Positions 48,565-58,567 of a DNA stretch of 64,000 bases are shown piece after piece (within the stretch, counting starts at the first letter, position 1; every line of letters begins with the position of its first letter). The stretch is from Dehalococcoidia bacterium (lineage in GTDB: Bacteria; Chloroflexota; Dehalococcoidia; Bin125). The position numbers and the translations under genes are program-made. The notes under the pieces were generated by a model. It searched no databases. It was given only the letters and a program-made list of their open reading frames with translations, and had not been told where the DNA came from. The DNA lies in the NCBI GenBank assembly GCA_022825265.1, contig JAJDXE010000010.1, forward strand, positions 124,001 through 188,000, given 5' to 3'.

Positions 48565-51261
48565 ATGACTACCTCTGAGTCTCCCTGGCAATCGGCGCTC
48601 GCCCGCGCAACGGATGCGGCCGGAACGGACGATTGGCTGGAAACCAACGACTGGATCGACTCCCTGAGGGATGTCGCCAGACGACGTGGTCCTGAGCGCG
48701 TCTCTCGCCTGCTGCAGACGCTGCAGATCGAGGCCCAGCGGTCGGGTATCCGTCTACCGGTCACGTCGCAGACGCCCTACGTCAACACGATTCCACTTGA
48801 GAAGCAGCCGCCGTATCCCGGCGATCTCAACATCGAACGGCGGATCAAGTCGATCATTCGTTGGAACGCCATGGCGATGGTCGTCGAGGCGAACCAGAAC
48901 AACCACGGCATCGGTGGTCACATCTCGACCTACGCATCCGCCGCGACCCTCTACGAAGTCGGGTTCAATCATTTTTTCCGCGGGCAGGATCATCCCAGCG
49001 GCGGCGACATGATCTACTTCCAGGGCCACTCGGCTCCTGGCATCTACGCCCGTAGTTATGTCGAGGGCCGGCTCTCGCCCGACCGGTTGCACAAGTTTCG
49101 CCAGGAGCTTTCCGGTGGACTCCCGTCCTATCCGCATCCCTGGCTAATGGACGATTACTGGCAGTTCGCCACGGTGTCGATGGGACTCGGCCCAATTCAG
49201 GCGATCTACCAGGCGCGCTTCATCCGCTACCTCGAAAATCGAGACCTGCTGGAGCCGACCGACCGCAAGGTCTGGTGCTTCCTCGGCGACGGCGAGACCG
49301 ACGAACCCGAGAGCCTTGGCTCAATTGCACTCGCCTCCCGCGAGGAGCTGGACAACCTGATTTTCGTGGTCAACTGCAACTTGCAGCGCCTGGACGGCCC
49401 GGTCCGAGGCAACGGACAGATCATCCAGGAGCTCGAAGCCGTCTTCCGCGGCGTCGGCTGGAACGTGATCAAGGTGGTCTGGGGCTCCGAGTGGGACCAG
49501 CTTCTGGCCCGAGACGAGCATGGCCTCCTGGTCCAGCGCATGGGCGAGGTGGTGGACGGCGAGTACCAGAAGTACACCGTCGCTGGTGGCAGCTACATCC
49601 GGCAACACTTCTGGGGCGTCGATCCGCGACTGCTGCGCATGGTCGACGACGTCTCGGACGACGAGCTCTGGCGGATGCGTCTCGGCGGGCATGATCCGCT
49701 CAAGGTCCACGCCGCCTATCACGCCGCCAGCAATCATCGAGGCGCGCCGACAGTGATCCTGGCCCGCACGATCAAGGGCTACGGCCTGGGCGAAGCCGGC
49801 GAGGGCCGCAACATCACCCATCAGCAGAAGGAGCTCAACGAGCGCGAACTGATGCAGTTCCGCGACCGCTTCGCGATCCCTCTGTCCGATGCCGAAGTGG
49901 TCGGCGCGCCGCTGTACCGACCCTCGCGCGACAGTCGAGAGGCGAGATACGTCGCGGAGCGCAAGGAAGCGCTCGGCGGCCACGTGCCCGAGCGGCGCTC
50001 GCCCAAGTCTCATCTGACGTCACCTCCCGATGAGACCTTCGCCGAGTTCCATGAGGGCACCGGCGACCGCGAAGCCTCAACCACAATGGGCTTCGTCAGG
50101 ATGCTCAGCCGACTGATGCGCGACCGCGAACTCGGGGAGCACATCGTGCCGATCGTGCCCGACGAGTCGCGCACGTTCGGCATGGAAGGTATGTTCCGCG
50201 AGTTCGGAATCTACGCCTCCACCGGACAGCTCTACGAGCCGGTCGACTCGGATCGGTTGCTCTACTACAAGGAATCCCGCGACGGCCAGATCCTCGAAGA
50301 GGGCATCACCGAGGCCGGCGCGATGTCATCGTTCATCGCCGGCGGGATGGCCTACTCCTCGCTCAAGGTGCCGATGATCCCATTCTTCATCTTTTACTCG
50401 ATGTTCGGGCTGCAGCGATTCGGCGATCTCGCCTACGCCGCCGGCGACGCCCGGACGCGGGGCTTCCTGATCGGCGCCACCGCCGGACGCACCACGCTGA
50501 ACGGCGAAGGGCTACAGCACCAGGACGGTCACAGCCACATGCTGGCCTCGACGATTCCAAATCTGGTCGCCTACGACCCGGCCTACGCCTACGAGATCGC
50601 CGTCATCGTGCAAGAGGGCATCCGCCGAATGCACAACGAAGACGAGAGCGTGTTTTACTACGTCACCGTCGAAAACGAGGCCTACGTCCAACCGCCAATG
50701 CCGGAATCGGAAATCGTCCGCGAGGGAATCCTGCGAGGCATCTACCCGCTCTCACCTTGCGAAGAACCACAGGTCAGGCTGTTCGGCAGCGGGCCGATCC
50801 TCAATGAAGTGCGCCGCGCCCAGCAAATCCTGCGCGACGACTACGACATCCGCGCCGATCTGTGGTCGGTGACTTCCTACACCGAACTGCGCCGTGAGGC
50901 ATTGGGCATCGACCGCTGGAACCGGATGCACCCGTTCGAGGTGGCGCGCGAGTCATGGCTCGAGACTTCGTTGGGCAAGTGCGACTCACCAATCATCGCG
51001 GCGACGGACTACACCTCCTCGCTACCGGATTTAGTCGCCCGTTGGCTGCCCGGCCCCTTGACGGCGCTCGGGACCGACGGCTTCGGCCGCTCCGACACAC
51101 GCGAGGCCCTGCGCGACTTCTTCGAGGTCGACGCCAACCACGTGGTCTGGTCGGCGCTGAGCGCCCTCAGCCGCCGCGACGAGATCGACGGTGACGTGCT
51201 AATGAGAGCACGTGAGCAGCTCGGAATTGACCCAAATCGACTCGATCCGGCGCTGCGTTAG
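48565..51261 (+). CDS. aceE: Pyruvate dehydrogenase E1 component, homodimeric type
   Basis: This thiamine-diphosphate enzyme oxidatively decarboxylates pyruvate and acetylates the E2 lipoyl group. The 898-aa product matches the single-chain AceE type. Landmarks are NNHGIGGHISTYASAATLYEVGFNHFF, the ThDP motif GDGETDEPES ... NLIFVVNCNLQRLDGPV, GLGEAGEGRN, and the transketolase-like regions IVPDESRTFGMEGMF and LNGEGLQHQDGHSH. The C-terminal domain is intact. aceF follows 9 nt after the stop and lpd follows that, a complete PDH operon. Confidence 0.96.
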   Translation: MTTSESPWQSALARATDAAGTDDWLETNDWIDSLRDVARRRGPERVSRLLQTLQIEAQRSGIRLPVTSQTPYVNTIPLEKQPPYPGDLNIERRIKSIIRWNAMAMVVEANQNNHGIGGHISTYASAATLYEVGFNHFFRGQDHPSGGDMIYFQGHSAPGIYARSYVEGRLSPDRLHKFRQELSGGLPSYPHPWLMDDYWQFATVSMGLGPIQAIYQARFIRYLENRDLLEPTDRKVWCFLGDGETDEPESLGSIALASREELDNLIFVVNCNLQRLDGPVRGNGQIIQELEAVFRGVGWNVIKVVWGSEWDQLLARDEHGLLVQRMGEVVDGEYQKYTVAGGSYIRQHFWGVDPRLLRMVDDVSDDELWRMRLGGHDPLKVHAAYHAASNHRGAPTVILARTIKGYGLGEAGEGRNITHQQKELNERELMQFRDRFAIPLSDAEVVGAPLYRPSRDSREARYVAERKEALGGHVPERRSPKSHLTSPPDETFAEFHEGTGDREASTTMGFVRMLSRLMRDRELGEHIVPIVPDESRTFGMEGMFREFGIYASTGQLYEPVDSDRLLYYKESRDGQILEEGITEAGAMSSFIAGGMAYSSLKVPMIPFFIFYSMFGLQRFGDLAYAAGDARTRGFLIGATAGRTTLNGEGLQHQDGHSHMLASTIPNLVAYDPAYAYEIAVIVQEGIRRMHNEDESVFYYVTVENEAYVQPPMPESEIVREGILRGIYPLSPCEEPQVRLFGSGPILNEVRRAQQILRDDYDIRADLWSVTSYTELRREALGIDRWNRMHPFEVARESWLETSLGKCDSPIIAATDYTSSLPDLVARWLPGPLTALGTDGFGRSDTREALRDFFEVDANHVVWSALSALSRRDEIDGDVLMRAREQLGIDPNRLDPALR

Positions 51262-51270
51262 GACATCCAT

Positions 51271-52653
51271 ATGACGACTACCGCATCAAATGCCGGCGCC
51301 GTCCTCCTGCCCGACCTGGGCGAAGACATCGAGGAAGCGGACGTGCTTCAGATCTACGTCAGCATCGGCGATGCGATTGAGCTGGAGCAGCCGATCGTCG
51401 AGATCGAAACCGAGAAGGCAACGCTCGATCTGCCCTCTCCAGTCGCCGGAACCGTGACGCAGATTCACGTCCGCCAGGGGGATACCATCCGTCCCGGCGA
51501 CCCCGTGCTGAGCGTCGAGAGCGCTGCGGTCGTCAACGAATCCACGACTCCGGTCCAGGAAGAGCCGACAGCAGAGCCGGCGCCGACGCCCGCCGAACCC
51601 ACAATGCTGGAAGATGTCCCCGAGGTTCCTGCGCCCACACAAGTGGAGGTCGTCAGCGAGACGCCGGTGGGCGACCATCCTGCGCCGATTCTGAAAGTTC
51701 CCCCGCCGGCGCCTCCGCCCTTGGTCGAGGGAGACCTCGAATCGCGCCCCGTCTTTGCATCCCCATCCGTGCGACGCTTCGCCCGAGAGATCGGGATCGA
51801 CATCAGAACAGTCTCCGGTAACGGACCCGGTGGCCGGATCGACCTCGAAGACATCAAGAGGCACGCCCGAGAGACGCCGACCCAGACGCCTAACACTAAT
51901 CACACCGGACTCTCACCCGGCCCGCTGCCTGATTTCTCCGAGTTCGGCACAGTCGAGCGCGTGCCGATGACTCGCTTGCGCCGCACGATCAAGCGCAACA
52001 TGGCAACCTCCTGGCACGAGATCCCGCACGTGACGCTGTTCCATACAGCGGACGTCACAGAGCTAGAGCAAGTCCGGCACGACTATCGAGACCGAGCCGA
52101 AGAGGCCGGCGGCAGACTGACAATCACCGCCATCCTGCTCAAGATCACGGCCGCAGCGCTCAAGGCGCATCCGCACGTCAACAGCTCGATCGACGCCGAG
52201 AACGACGAGCTCGTGCTCAAGCACTACGTCCACCTCGGAGTCGCGGTGGACACGCCGCGCGGGCTCGTGGTGCCGGTCATTCGCGATGTCGATGAGAAGA
52301 ACATCATCGAGATCTCGGTCGAGCTCACCGACATCTCGGAGCGCGCCCGCTCCGGAGACTTGGGATTGCAGGACTTCCGAGGCAGCAGCTTTACGGTGAC
52401 CAACCTCGGCGGCATGGGGACCGGCCATTTCACGCCGATCATCCATCATCCAAACACGGCGATCCTCGGCATCGGACGAGCGGAGCGCCGGCCCGTCTGG
52501 TCGGAACCGCTCGAAAACTGGGAGCCGCGCAGCATTCTGCCGATGTCCTTCACCTTCGACCATCGCGTGATGGACGGCGCCGACGGAGCGCGATTCATGA
52601 CCTGGATCGCGGACGTTATCCGCCAACCGCTCGTCCTCGCGTTGGGGAGCTAG
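51271..52653 (+). CDS. aceF: Pyruvate dehydrogenase E2, dihydrolipoamide acetyltransferase
   Basis: The 460-aa product has one N-terminal lipoyl domain with EIETEKATLDLP (lipoyl Lys near 49). A Pro/Glu/Thr-rich linker covers about 90-150. The peripheral subunit-binding domain (SPSVRRFAREIGIDI ... GPGGRIDLEDIKRH) lies around 168-205. The catalytic domain ends with LPMSFTFDHRVMDGADGARF, which contains the active-site His and Asp. E. coli AceF has three lipoyl domains; one is common elsewhere. It lies 9 nt after aceE and 3 nt before lpd. Confidence 0.95.
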   Translation: MTTTASNAGAVLLPDLGEDIEEADVLQIYVSIGDAIELEQPIVEIETEKATLDLPSPVAGTVTQIHVRQGDTIRPGDPVLSVESAAVVNESTTPVQEEPTAEPAPTPAEPTMLEDVPEVPAPTQVEVVSETPVGDHPAPILKVPPPAPPPLVEGDLESRPVFASPSVRRFAREIGIDIRTVSGNGPGGRIDLEDIKRHARETPTQTPNTNHTGLSPGPLPDFSEFGTVERVPMTRLRRTIKRNMATSWHEIPHVTLFHTADVTELEQVRHDYRDRAEEAGGRLTITAILLKITAAALKAHPHVNSSIDAENDELVLKHYVHLGVAVDTPRGLVVPVIRDVDEKNIIEISVELTDISERARSGDLGLQDFRGSSFTVTNLGGMGTGHFTPIIHHPNTAILGIGRAERRPVWSEPLENWEPRSILPMSFTFDHRVMDGADGARFMTWIADVIRQPLVLALGS

Positions 52654-52656
52654 CGC

Positions 52657-54090
52657 GTGGTCAACGGCAACTCCTCAGCCAGTGAGAACCTGCGCCTGGT
52701 CGTCCTCGGCGCCGGCCCCGGTGGTTATCCCGCAGCCTTTCACGCTGCCGAGCGGGGCCTCGACGTCACCCTCGTCGACACTCGACCGCAACCCGGCGGC
52801 GTCTGCCTCTACGAAGGCTGCATTCCCTCAAAGGCGTTTCTCCACGTCGCCAAGCTGATTCGCGAAGCCCGCCACGCCTCCGACTGGGGCGTTTCGTTTG
52901 GCGAGCCTGAGATCGATGTCGACGCCCTCCGCGACTGGAAAGACGGCGTCGTCCGCAAGATGACGAACGGCCTCGGCCTCCTCCGTCGGCAGCACAACGT
53001 CCAGTATCAGCAGGGCTACGGGCGCATCCGCGACGCCAACCAGCTCAACATCGAATCCAACGGCGAGGTACTGCCGATCGACTTCGACGCTCTGATCCTG
53101 GCTACAGGCTCGACGCCGGTCGTGCCGCGCTCCTTGCAGATCGAGTCTGATCGAGTCATGGACTCAACTGACGCGCTGGAGTTGCGTGACGTCCCCGAAT
53201 CCCTGCTCGTCATCGGCGGCGGATACATCGGCCTTGAACTCGGGACGGTCTACGCCGAACTTGGCGCAGAGGTCACGGTCGTCGAGGCGCTGCCGGAAAT
53301 CCTCAGCGGTGTCGAGCGCGACCTCGTGCGCGTCCTCGAACGAAGCCTCCGCTCCCGATTGAAAGCCACCAGGGTCAACACCACCGTGGTCTCGATGACC
53401 GAAGTCGAGGGCGGCATCGAAGCTGTCATCGCCGACAACGAAGGCGTCGAAAGCACCGAGATATTCGACCGCGTACTCATCGCCACCGGACGTCGGCCGA
53501 ACAGTGCCGGACTCGGACTCCACCGAACGCAGGCGCACGTTGACTCGAACGGATTCATTGTCACCGACCGGCAACGCCGCACGGCTGAGCCGTCAATCTT
53601 CGCGATCGGCGACGTGGCTGGCGAGCCGATGCTGGCCCACAAGGCAACGGCTGAGGCGTCCGTTGCCGTCGAGGCGATCATCGGAGAACCCTCGTCATTC
53701 CGTCCGCTCGCCGTACCGGCAGTGATTTTCACCGACCCTGAGATCGCCTGGTGCGGCCTCACCCAGGCGGACGCCACCTCACTCGACATCGAGGCCGCAA
53801 CCGTGAGCTTCCCCTGGGCAGCCCTCGGTCGAGCCAGCGCATCAGGCCGCAACGACGGCCTCACGCGCTTGGTGATCGAGCGCGGTTCTGAACGAATCCT
53901 CGGCATGCAGGTCGTTGGACCTGGCGCCGGCGAACTCATCGGTGAAGGTGTGCTGGCCGTCGAAATGGGTGCTCGCGCCTCTGACCTGGCCGAGTCGATT
54001 CACGCCCATCCAACCCTGAACGAGTCAATCATGGAGGCCGCCCAGGTCTTCTTCGGGCACAGTCCCCACTACCTCAGTCGACGACGTTGA
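52657..54090 (+). CDS. lpd: Dihydrolipoyl dehydrogenase (E3)
   Basis: This FAD enzyme of 477 aa reoxidises the lipoyl group of E2 using NAD+. FAD motif VVLGAGPGGYPAAFHAA is followed by the redox-active disulfide GGVCLYEGCIPSK (C50, C55). The NAD motif is LLVIGGGYIGLELGTVYAELGAEVTVVE. The second FAD motif FAIGDVAG is present, and the C-terminal HAHPTLNESIMEA carries the catalytic His-Glu pair. It starts at a GTG 3 nt after aceF. Confidence 0.95.
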   Translation: MVNGNSSASENLRLVVLGAGPGGYPAAFHAAERGLDVTLVDTRPQPGGVCLYEGCIPSKAFLHVAKLIREARHASDWGVSFGEPEIDVDALRDWKDGVVRKMTNGLGLLRRQHNVQYQQGYGRIRDANQLNIESNGEVLPIDFDALILATGSTPVVPRSLQIESDRVMDSTDALELRDVPESLLVIGGGYIGLELGTVYAELGAEVTVVEALPEILSGVERDLVRVLERSLRSRLKATRVNTTVVSMTEVEGGIEAVIADNEGVESTEIFDRVLIATGRRPNSAGLGLHRTQAHVDSNGFIVTDRQRRTAEPSIFAIGDVAGEPMLAHKATAEASVAVEAIIGEPSSFRPLAVPAVIFTDPEIAWCGLTQADATSLDIEAATVSFPWAALGRASASGRNDGLTRLVIERGSERILGMQVVGPGAGELIGEGVLAVEMGARASDLAESIHAHPTLNESIMEAAQVFFGHSPHYLSRRR

Positions 54091-54114
54091 GATCGACGCA
54101 ATGCTGACTGAACC

Positions 54115-54993
54115 ATGCTGATCGAATTGGGCGGTCAGACGCTCGACGCCACCAATCGGTGCCTGGTCATGGGCATCCTGAATGTCGCGACCGACTCGCC
54201 GGTGACCGATTCCATCGTTGACATCCGCAACGCGCCTCGCCGAGCCGAGGCCTTGCGAAAGGCAGGCGCGGACATCATTGATGTCGGCGCGCAGTCCACC
54301 AGAACGGGCGCAGCCGAAGTGTCACCGGACGAGGAGATCACCCGCGTCGCGCCCGTCGTCGAGATGTTGGTCGCCGAAGGTCACCTGGTGTCGATCGACA
54401 CCTGGACCGCTCCCGTCGCCCACGCAGCCGTGGAATCGGGTGCTCACCTGATCAACGACATCACCGGCGCCGATCCCGAGACCGTCGCGGTTGCAGTCGA
54501 AACCGGCACGCCGATCGCCGTGATGCACATGCGCGGCCGGCCACAGCGGCATCGAGAGGTCAAGCACGAATACGAAGATGTCGCGCTGGAAGTGCGAGAT
54601 TATCTCGACCGCCGAGCCACAGAAATCGAGGCCGCCGGCGCGCCCGACGTGTGGATCGATCCGGGCTTCCAGTTCGGACGCGGCCTTGACGACAACCTGC
54701 GACTGCTGCTCGACCTTCCCAATCTCGCCAGGCTCGGCCATCCCGTCTTGATCTCCGCCTCACGCAAGGGCTTCCTCGCCGAGATGCTGGGCCACGGCGA
54801 ACTGCGCTCGCACGACGCACAGGCGCAAGCAGGCATGCTCGAGGCGACCATCGCCTTCAACGTGCTGGCTGCATGGATGGGCGCGCATGTCGTCCGAGTG
54901 CATGATGTCGAGGAAGTTGCCTGGGCGCTCAACGTGTCGACAGCGGCGCGCGCACTGCAACGAAACGACATAGGGATAAACTCGCAACAATAG
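54115..54993 (+). CDS. folP: Dihydropteroate synthase, divergent
   Basis: DHPS joins p-aminobenzoate to the pterin pyrophosphate in folate synthesis. The 292-aa product keeps most active-site positions: MGILNV with N, DVGAQSTRTG, SIDTW, LINDITG, VMHMRG, WIDPGFQFGR, ISASRKGF and RVHDV at the end. The first substrate loop, normally TPDSFSDGG, reads ATDSPVTDS, and GGEST is GAQST. It may therefore be a specialised or paralogous DHPS. No other folate gene is nearby. It lies 24 nt downstream of lpd. Confidence 0.78.
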   Translation: MLIELGGQTLDATNRCLVMGILNVATDSPVTDSIVDIRNAPRRAEALRKAGADIIDVGAQSTRTGAAEVSPDEEITRVAPVVEMLVAEGHLVSIDTWTAPVAHAAVESGAHLINDITGADPETVAVAVETGTPIAVMHMRGRPQRHREVKHEYEDVALEVRDYLDRRATEIEAAGAPDVWIDPGFQFGRGLDDNLRLLLDLPNLARLGHPVLISASRKGFLAEMLGHGELRSHDAQAQAGMLEATIAFNVLAAWMGAHVVRVHDVEEVAWALNVSTAARALQRNDIGINSQQ

Positions 54994-55019
54994 GCAAGTG
55001 TTTGCAGGAGACCGACGCC

Positions 55020-55220
55020 ATGCCCGTGTACACCTACCGCTGCGAACAATGCAGCGAAGACTTCGAGAAGATTCGCCCGATGTCACGCGCCTCAGAGCCG
55101 TATCCGTGCCCCACCTGTGAAACGGATTCGGATCGGGTCGTGAGCGCGGTCTTCGAGAACAACTCGACCAAGAACCGCTCCGCCAACTTCCCCAAGCGCA
55201 AGCGCTACACCAACTGGTAA
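55020..55220 (+). CDS. FmdB-family zinc-ribbon protein
   Basis: The 66-aa product starts MPVYTYRCEQCSEDFEKI, with the second knuckle YPCPTCETDSDR. It matches the FmdB-type regulatory/zinc-ribbon family (MPxYxYxCxxCG ... CPxC). GGAG lies 8 nt before the ATG at 55020. The C-terminal tail is basic. Its function is unclear; relatives occur near amidase and formamidase genes. Confidence 0.85.
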   Translation: MPVYTYRCEQCSEDFEKIRPMSRASEPYPCPTCETDSDRVVSAVFENNSTKNRSANFPKRKRYTNW

Positions 55221-55250
55221 GCGTCCTCGCCCTGCTGTCCGGAGAGCCAC

Positions 55251-56351
55251 ATGAGTCAGCGTCCGCCCGACCCGATCCCGTTCCCGAGCGACCGAGTACA
55301 ACGCGGCGCGCCTCAACCTCCCCCAGGACAGCAACAGCAGCAGCAACCGTCGGGGCCGGTGATCTACTCCGCCTCCGGACAACCGATGCGCCGCGTGCAA
55401 CAGACTCCACCTGCACCGCCACCTGCGCCGGTACCGATTCGCCAGACACCGCCGCCGTCCCAGCGCGAAGCATCACCCGAGTTAGACCAGCCGCAGGGCC
55501 TGGAAGGCCACACCGCAGCCGTCATCGACTCCACCGACGCGACATTCGCGCAAGACGTGATTCAGCGCTCGCATGAGCTTCCGGTGATCGTCGACTGCTG
55601 GGCCCCCTGGTGCGGACCCTGCAGAATCCTCGGACCGATCCTCGAGAAACTCGCCTACGAGCGCGACGGCCAGGTGCAGCTCGTTAAGGTCAACACCGAT
55701 GAGAACCCACAGGTCGCCCAGGCGCTCCAGGTCGAAGGAATCCCGGCGGTCTTCGCCTTCGTCGGCGGACAGCTCGTCAACAAGTTCGTCGGCGCGATCC
55801 CCGAGGAGCAGGTCAGGGCCTTCTACGACTCGCTGATCCCCTCCGAGGCCGACATCAAGGCCGCCGAGGGCTACCGGATGATGCAGGAGAACCAGATCCC
55901 CATCGCCCGGTTGCATTTCGAAGCGGCGCTGGAGGAGAACCCGGATCACGAGCCTGCCGGCGTCGGTCTCGCTGCAATCCTGATCAGGATGGGTGAAACC
56001 GAACGGGCCGCCGAGCTCGCCAACCGATGGCCTAACCACCCGATGAGCAAGAGCGTGCTCACTTCAATGGAGCTCACCGCGGCACTCGATGGCTACGAGG
56101 CCGACGAGATTCGTCAGGCCGTGGCCGCAAACCCAGATGATCCAATGGCCCGCTACCGCCACGGCTGCCTGCTCGCCGTCGAGAGCCAGTGGATTGAGGC
56201 GCTCGACGAAATGCTTGAGTCGGTCAGACTCGACAAGACGGCAGGCGACGAAGCCGCGCGAAAGACGCTGCTCGGCATCTTCGGGATGCTGGGAGACGAT
56301 CAGCCGGTCGTCGCTGAGTATCGCAAGAAGCTAGGCCGCCTGCTGTTCTAG
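55251..56351 (+). CDS. Thioredoxin-domain protein with C-terminal TPR-like repeats (CnoX/YbbN-like)
   Basis: The 366-aa product has a Pro/Gln-rich, probably disordered N-terminus (residues 1-80). A full thioredoxin domain (about 95-200) has active site WAPWCGPCR, KVNTDENPQ and cis-Pro GIPAVFAF. The C-terminal part forms TPR-like helical repeats (IARLHFEAALEENPDHEPAGVGLAAIL). This matches YbbN/CnoX co-chaperones, but with an intact CxxC. It could act as a thiol-disulfide holdase. The N-terminal extension is unusual for the group. Confidence 0.85.
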   Translation: MSQRPPDPIPFPSDRVQRGAPQPPPGQQQQQQPSGPVIYSASGQPMRRVQQTPPAPPPAPVPIRQTPPPSQREASPELDQPQGLEGHTAAVIDSTDATFAQDVIQRSHELPVIVDCWAPWCGPCRILGPILEKLAYERDGQVQLVKVNTDENPQVAQALQVEGIPAVFAFVGGQLVNKFVGAIPEEQVRAFYDSLIPSEADIKAAEGYRMMQENQIPIARLHFEAALEENPDHEPAGVGLAAILIRMGETERAAELANRWPNHPMSKSVLTSMELTAALDGYEADEIRQAVAANPDDPMARYRHGCLLAVESQWIEALDEMLESVRLDKTAGDEAARKTLLGIFGMLGDDQPVVAEYRKKLGRLLF

Positions 56352-56361
56352 GAACGGGCGA

Positions 56362-56691
56362 TTACGCCTCGTCCTCTTCCGTCCCCCGCGTGTACCACTG
56401 CCGAGTCCGCCACCATGGCATCGGTGTCTCATCGTCAATCGGCCTGGCCCGATTGCGAATCGCCCAGATGAACACGACGACCGTCGCACCAACAAAGCAG
56501 AACGGGATGAACAGCGAGGTCGCCAGCGTCTCATCCGAGACGTGGAGGCTGTCCTCTTCGTCCCCGCCGGCCTCGGCGATCTGGATCGGCTCTTCCATCG
56601 CGTACTCGCCCGCGGCGGCCGCGCCCAGCGTCAACGCACACATTCCGCCGACAACCACAATCGCGAGCAGGAATCGACGAAGCTGAGACAT
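56362..56691 (-). CDS. Small exported membrane protein
   Basis: The 109-aa product has an N-terminal signal-like segment (FLLAIVVVGGMCALTLGAAAAG). A short acidic stretch and a transmembrane helix (SLFIPFCFVGATVVVFIWAI) follow, then a polar tail with WWRTRQWY. No family was recognised. The ATG lies in a divergent gap that also contains a tandem 10-mer, TCCGACTATC, repeated at 56714-56733. Confidence 0.62.
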   Translation of the reverse strand: MSQLRRFLLAIVVVGGMCALTLGAAAAGEYAMEEPIQIAEAGGDEEDSLHVSDETLATSLFIPFCFVGATVVVFIWAIRNRARPIDDETPMPWWRTRQWYTRGTEEDEA

Positions 56692-56804
56692 TCGATCACA
56701 CCCCTCAACCGTTCCGACTATCTCCGACTATCTTTGTTCGCCATAGTGTCGCGCCATCCGCTGGCACGGTCAATCGCGCTCAGAGTCAGCGTTAGACTAC
56801 GAAC

Positions 56805-58505
56805 ATGCATCCACCCACCAAATTCTCACTGCTCGACGCCGAAGGCCAGGAGAAGCAGTTCCCGCCGGACGGCCCGGTCCTGCTGGCCCTGGTCAAAGAA
56901 GACTGCGACACCTGCAACCTCACCCTGCCCCTGCTCGAGGCCGTCCACCGAGCCACCGACGACGGCCTCGATGTCTGGGTCGCGGTGCAGAAGACCGACG
57001 ACATCCCCGTCCTCAAAGAGCGCCATGACCTGACCATGCCGCTGCTCGACGACGACGCGCTCGACCTCTCCTACGAGACCGACATCGACACCGTGCCGAC
57101 CCTCTTCCTCTACGACGAGCAGCAGAACTGCACGCTCCAAACCTTCGGCTTCGACAAGCACGAATGGCGCGAGATCGCCAGCGAGTCGATGGAACTCGCC
57201 GGTCGCTCCGACGCCGACACCGCCATCGACTGGGAGTCCCTGCCCGAACAGCGGCCGGGCTGCGGCGCGCGCAACTACGAGCCGGGCGTCTACGAGCGTC
57301 TGCAGGCGATCAAGAGCGGTGACCTGCTTTCACGACTCGTCGATCTCGCCTCAAGCGACGACATCCACGAGTTCATGTACGACCAGGGCTACACCGACGG
57401 TTTCCCCGTCGTGCCGCCGACCCGCGAGCGGGTCTGGAAGATGCTCCAGGGCACGCCCCGCGATCCGCAGGACGAGGTCGCCATCGTGCCGCCCAACCTC
57501 GCCCCGATCACGATCGAGAAGATCGCCATCAACGCGGTCATGGCCGGCGCCAGGCCCGAGTACATGCCCGCGATCATTTCGCTCGTCGAGATCGCCTGCA
57601 CCGAGAGCTTCAACATCCACGGCGTGCTCGCTACGACGATGGGCGCGACGCCGGTCGGCATCTTCAACGGACCGATCCGCGACCGGATCGGCATGAACTA
57701 CCTGCACGGAGCGCTCGGCTCCGGCAACCGAGCCAACGCCGCGATCGGACGCGCCCTCCGGCTCTGCGCCCGCAATGTCGGCGGCAGCCTCCCCGGCGGC
57801 ACCGACCGCGCCACCCAGGGCGGACCGCATCGTCTAACCATGAACTTCGCCGAGAACGAGGACGCCAGCCCCTGGGAGTCCCTCGCCGTCGAGTACGGCT
57901 TCGAACCGACCGATGACATCGCCACACTGATGGCGATGTCGGGCGGGCCGGCCACTGTCGCAGACGAACGCTCCCGCGATGCTCGAGGTATGGCAGGCAC
58001 GCTCGCCGCATCGATGAGCTGCATGCAGGACCCCAAGTCCCCAATGGTCGACACGCTGGTCGTCCTCTCCCCCGATCACGCCGGCATCTTCGGACGCTCC
58101 GGTTGGTCCAAGAACGACGTCCGCGAATGCATCATGGAAGAGACCGCAATTCCGCTGAAAGATCGTCTGCGCTCCGCTGACGCCGGCTGCGGATTGCCGC
58201 CCAGCGTCGTCGAGCGATTCGGCGGCGAGGCCGCGCTCGACCGCCCGGTCCCCAAATTCGCCGACAAATCGAACATCATCCTCGTCGTCGCGGGTTCTGC
58301 TGCCGCCAAGTTCTCGACCATCCTCGGCGGCTGGGCGACCGGTGTGTATTCGACCGCCACCAGCGCCAGCATCGGACCAAACGGAGCCATGTCGTTCCGC
58401 AGCATTGGCGGATCCGTCATGGACAAGCGCCAGTCGGGCGGCCGTGACCTGGGCGCCTTCGAACCACGCCTCCAAGAACCCGCCGCGGAGAGTGGCGAAG
58501 AGTAG
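56805..58505 (+). CDS. Thioredoxin-fold protein fused to an uncharacterised domain (UGSC cluster)
   Basis: The 566-aa product opens with a thioredoxin-like domain (residues 1-135): LALVKEDCDTCNLTLP with CxxC at C34/C37, and DTVPTLFLYD with a cis-Pro-like VP near residue 98. From about 186 onward it carries a domain of unknown function. That domain begins EFMYDQGYTDGFPVVPPTRERV and includes EKIAINAVMAGARPEY, GNRANAAIGRALRLCARNVGG, NFAENEDASPWES and HAGIFGRSGWSKNDVREC. The same domain, without the thioredoxin part, forms the protein two genes downstream, with the selenoprotein between them. This copy has extra cysteines (C in ACTES, LCARN, SCMQD, AGCGL), consistent with thiol chemistry. No enzymatic role is known to me. 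Confidence 0.8.
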   Translation: MHPPTKFSLLDAEGQEKQFPPDGPVLLALVKEDCDTCNLTLPLLEAVHRATDDGLDVWVAVQKTDDIPVLKERHDLTMPLLDDDALDLSYETDIDTVPTLFLYDEQQNCTLQTFGFDKHEWREIASESMELAGRSDADTAIDWESLPEQRPGCGARNYEPGVYERLQAIKSGDLLSRLVDLASSDDIHEFMYDQGYTDGFPVVPPTRERVWKMLQGTPRDPQDEVAIVPPNLAPITIEKIAINAVMAGARPEYMPAIISLVEIACTESFNIHGVLATTMGATPVGIFNGPIRDRIGMNYLHGALGSGNRANAAIGRALRLCARNVGGSLPGGTDRATQGGPHRLTMNFAENEDASPWESLAVEYGFEPTDDIATLMAMSGGPATVADERSRDARGMAGTLAASMSCMQDPKSPMVDTLVVLSPDHAGIFGRSGWSKNDVRECIMEETAIPLKDRLRSADAGCGLPPSVVERFGGEAALDRPVPKFADKSNIILVVAGSAAAKFSTILGGWATGVYSTATSASIGPNGAMSFRSIGGSVMDKRQSGGRDLGAFEPRLQEPAAESGEE

Positions 58506-58567
58506 ACTGCTTGTCAGACATACAGCGCGCCGCAACCCTGCAGACGGTGCGTTGATGGAGAGGTCCA

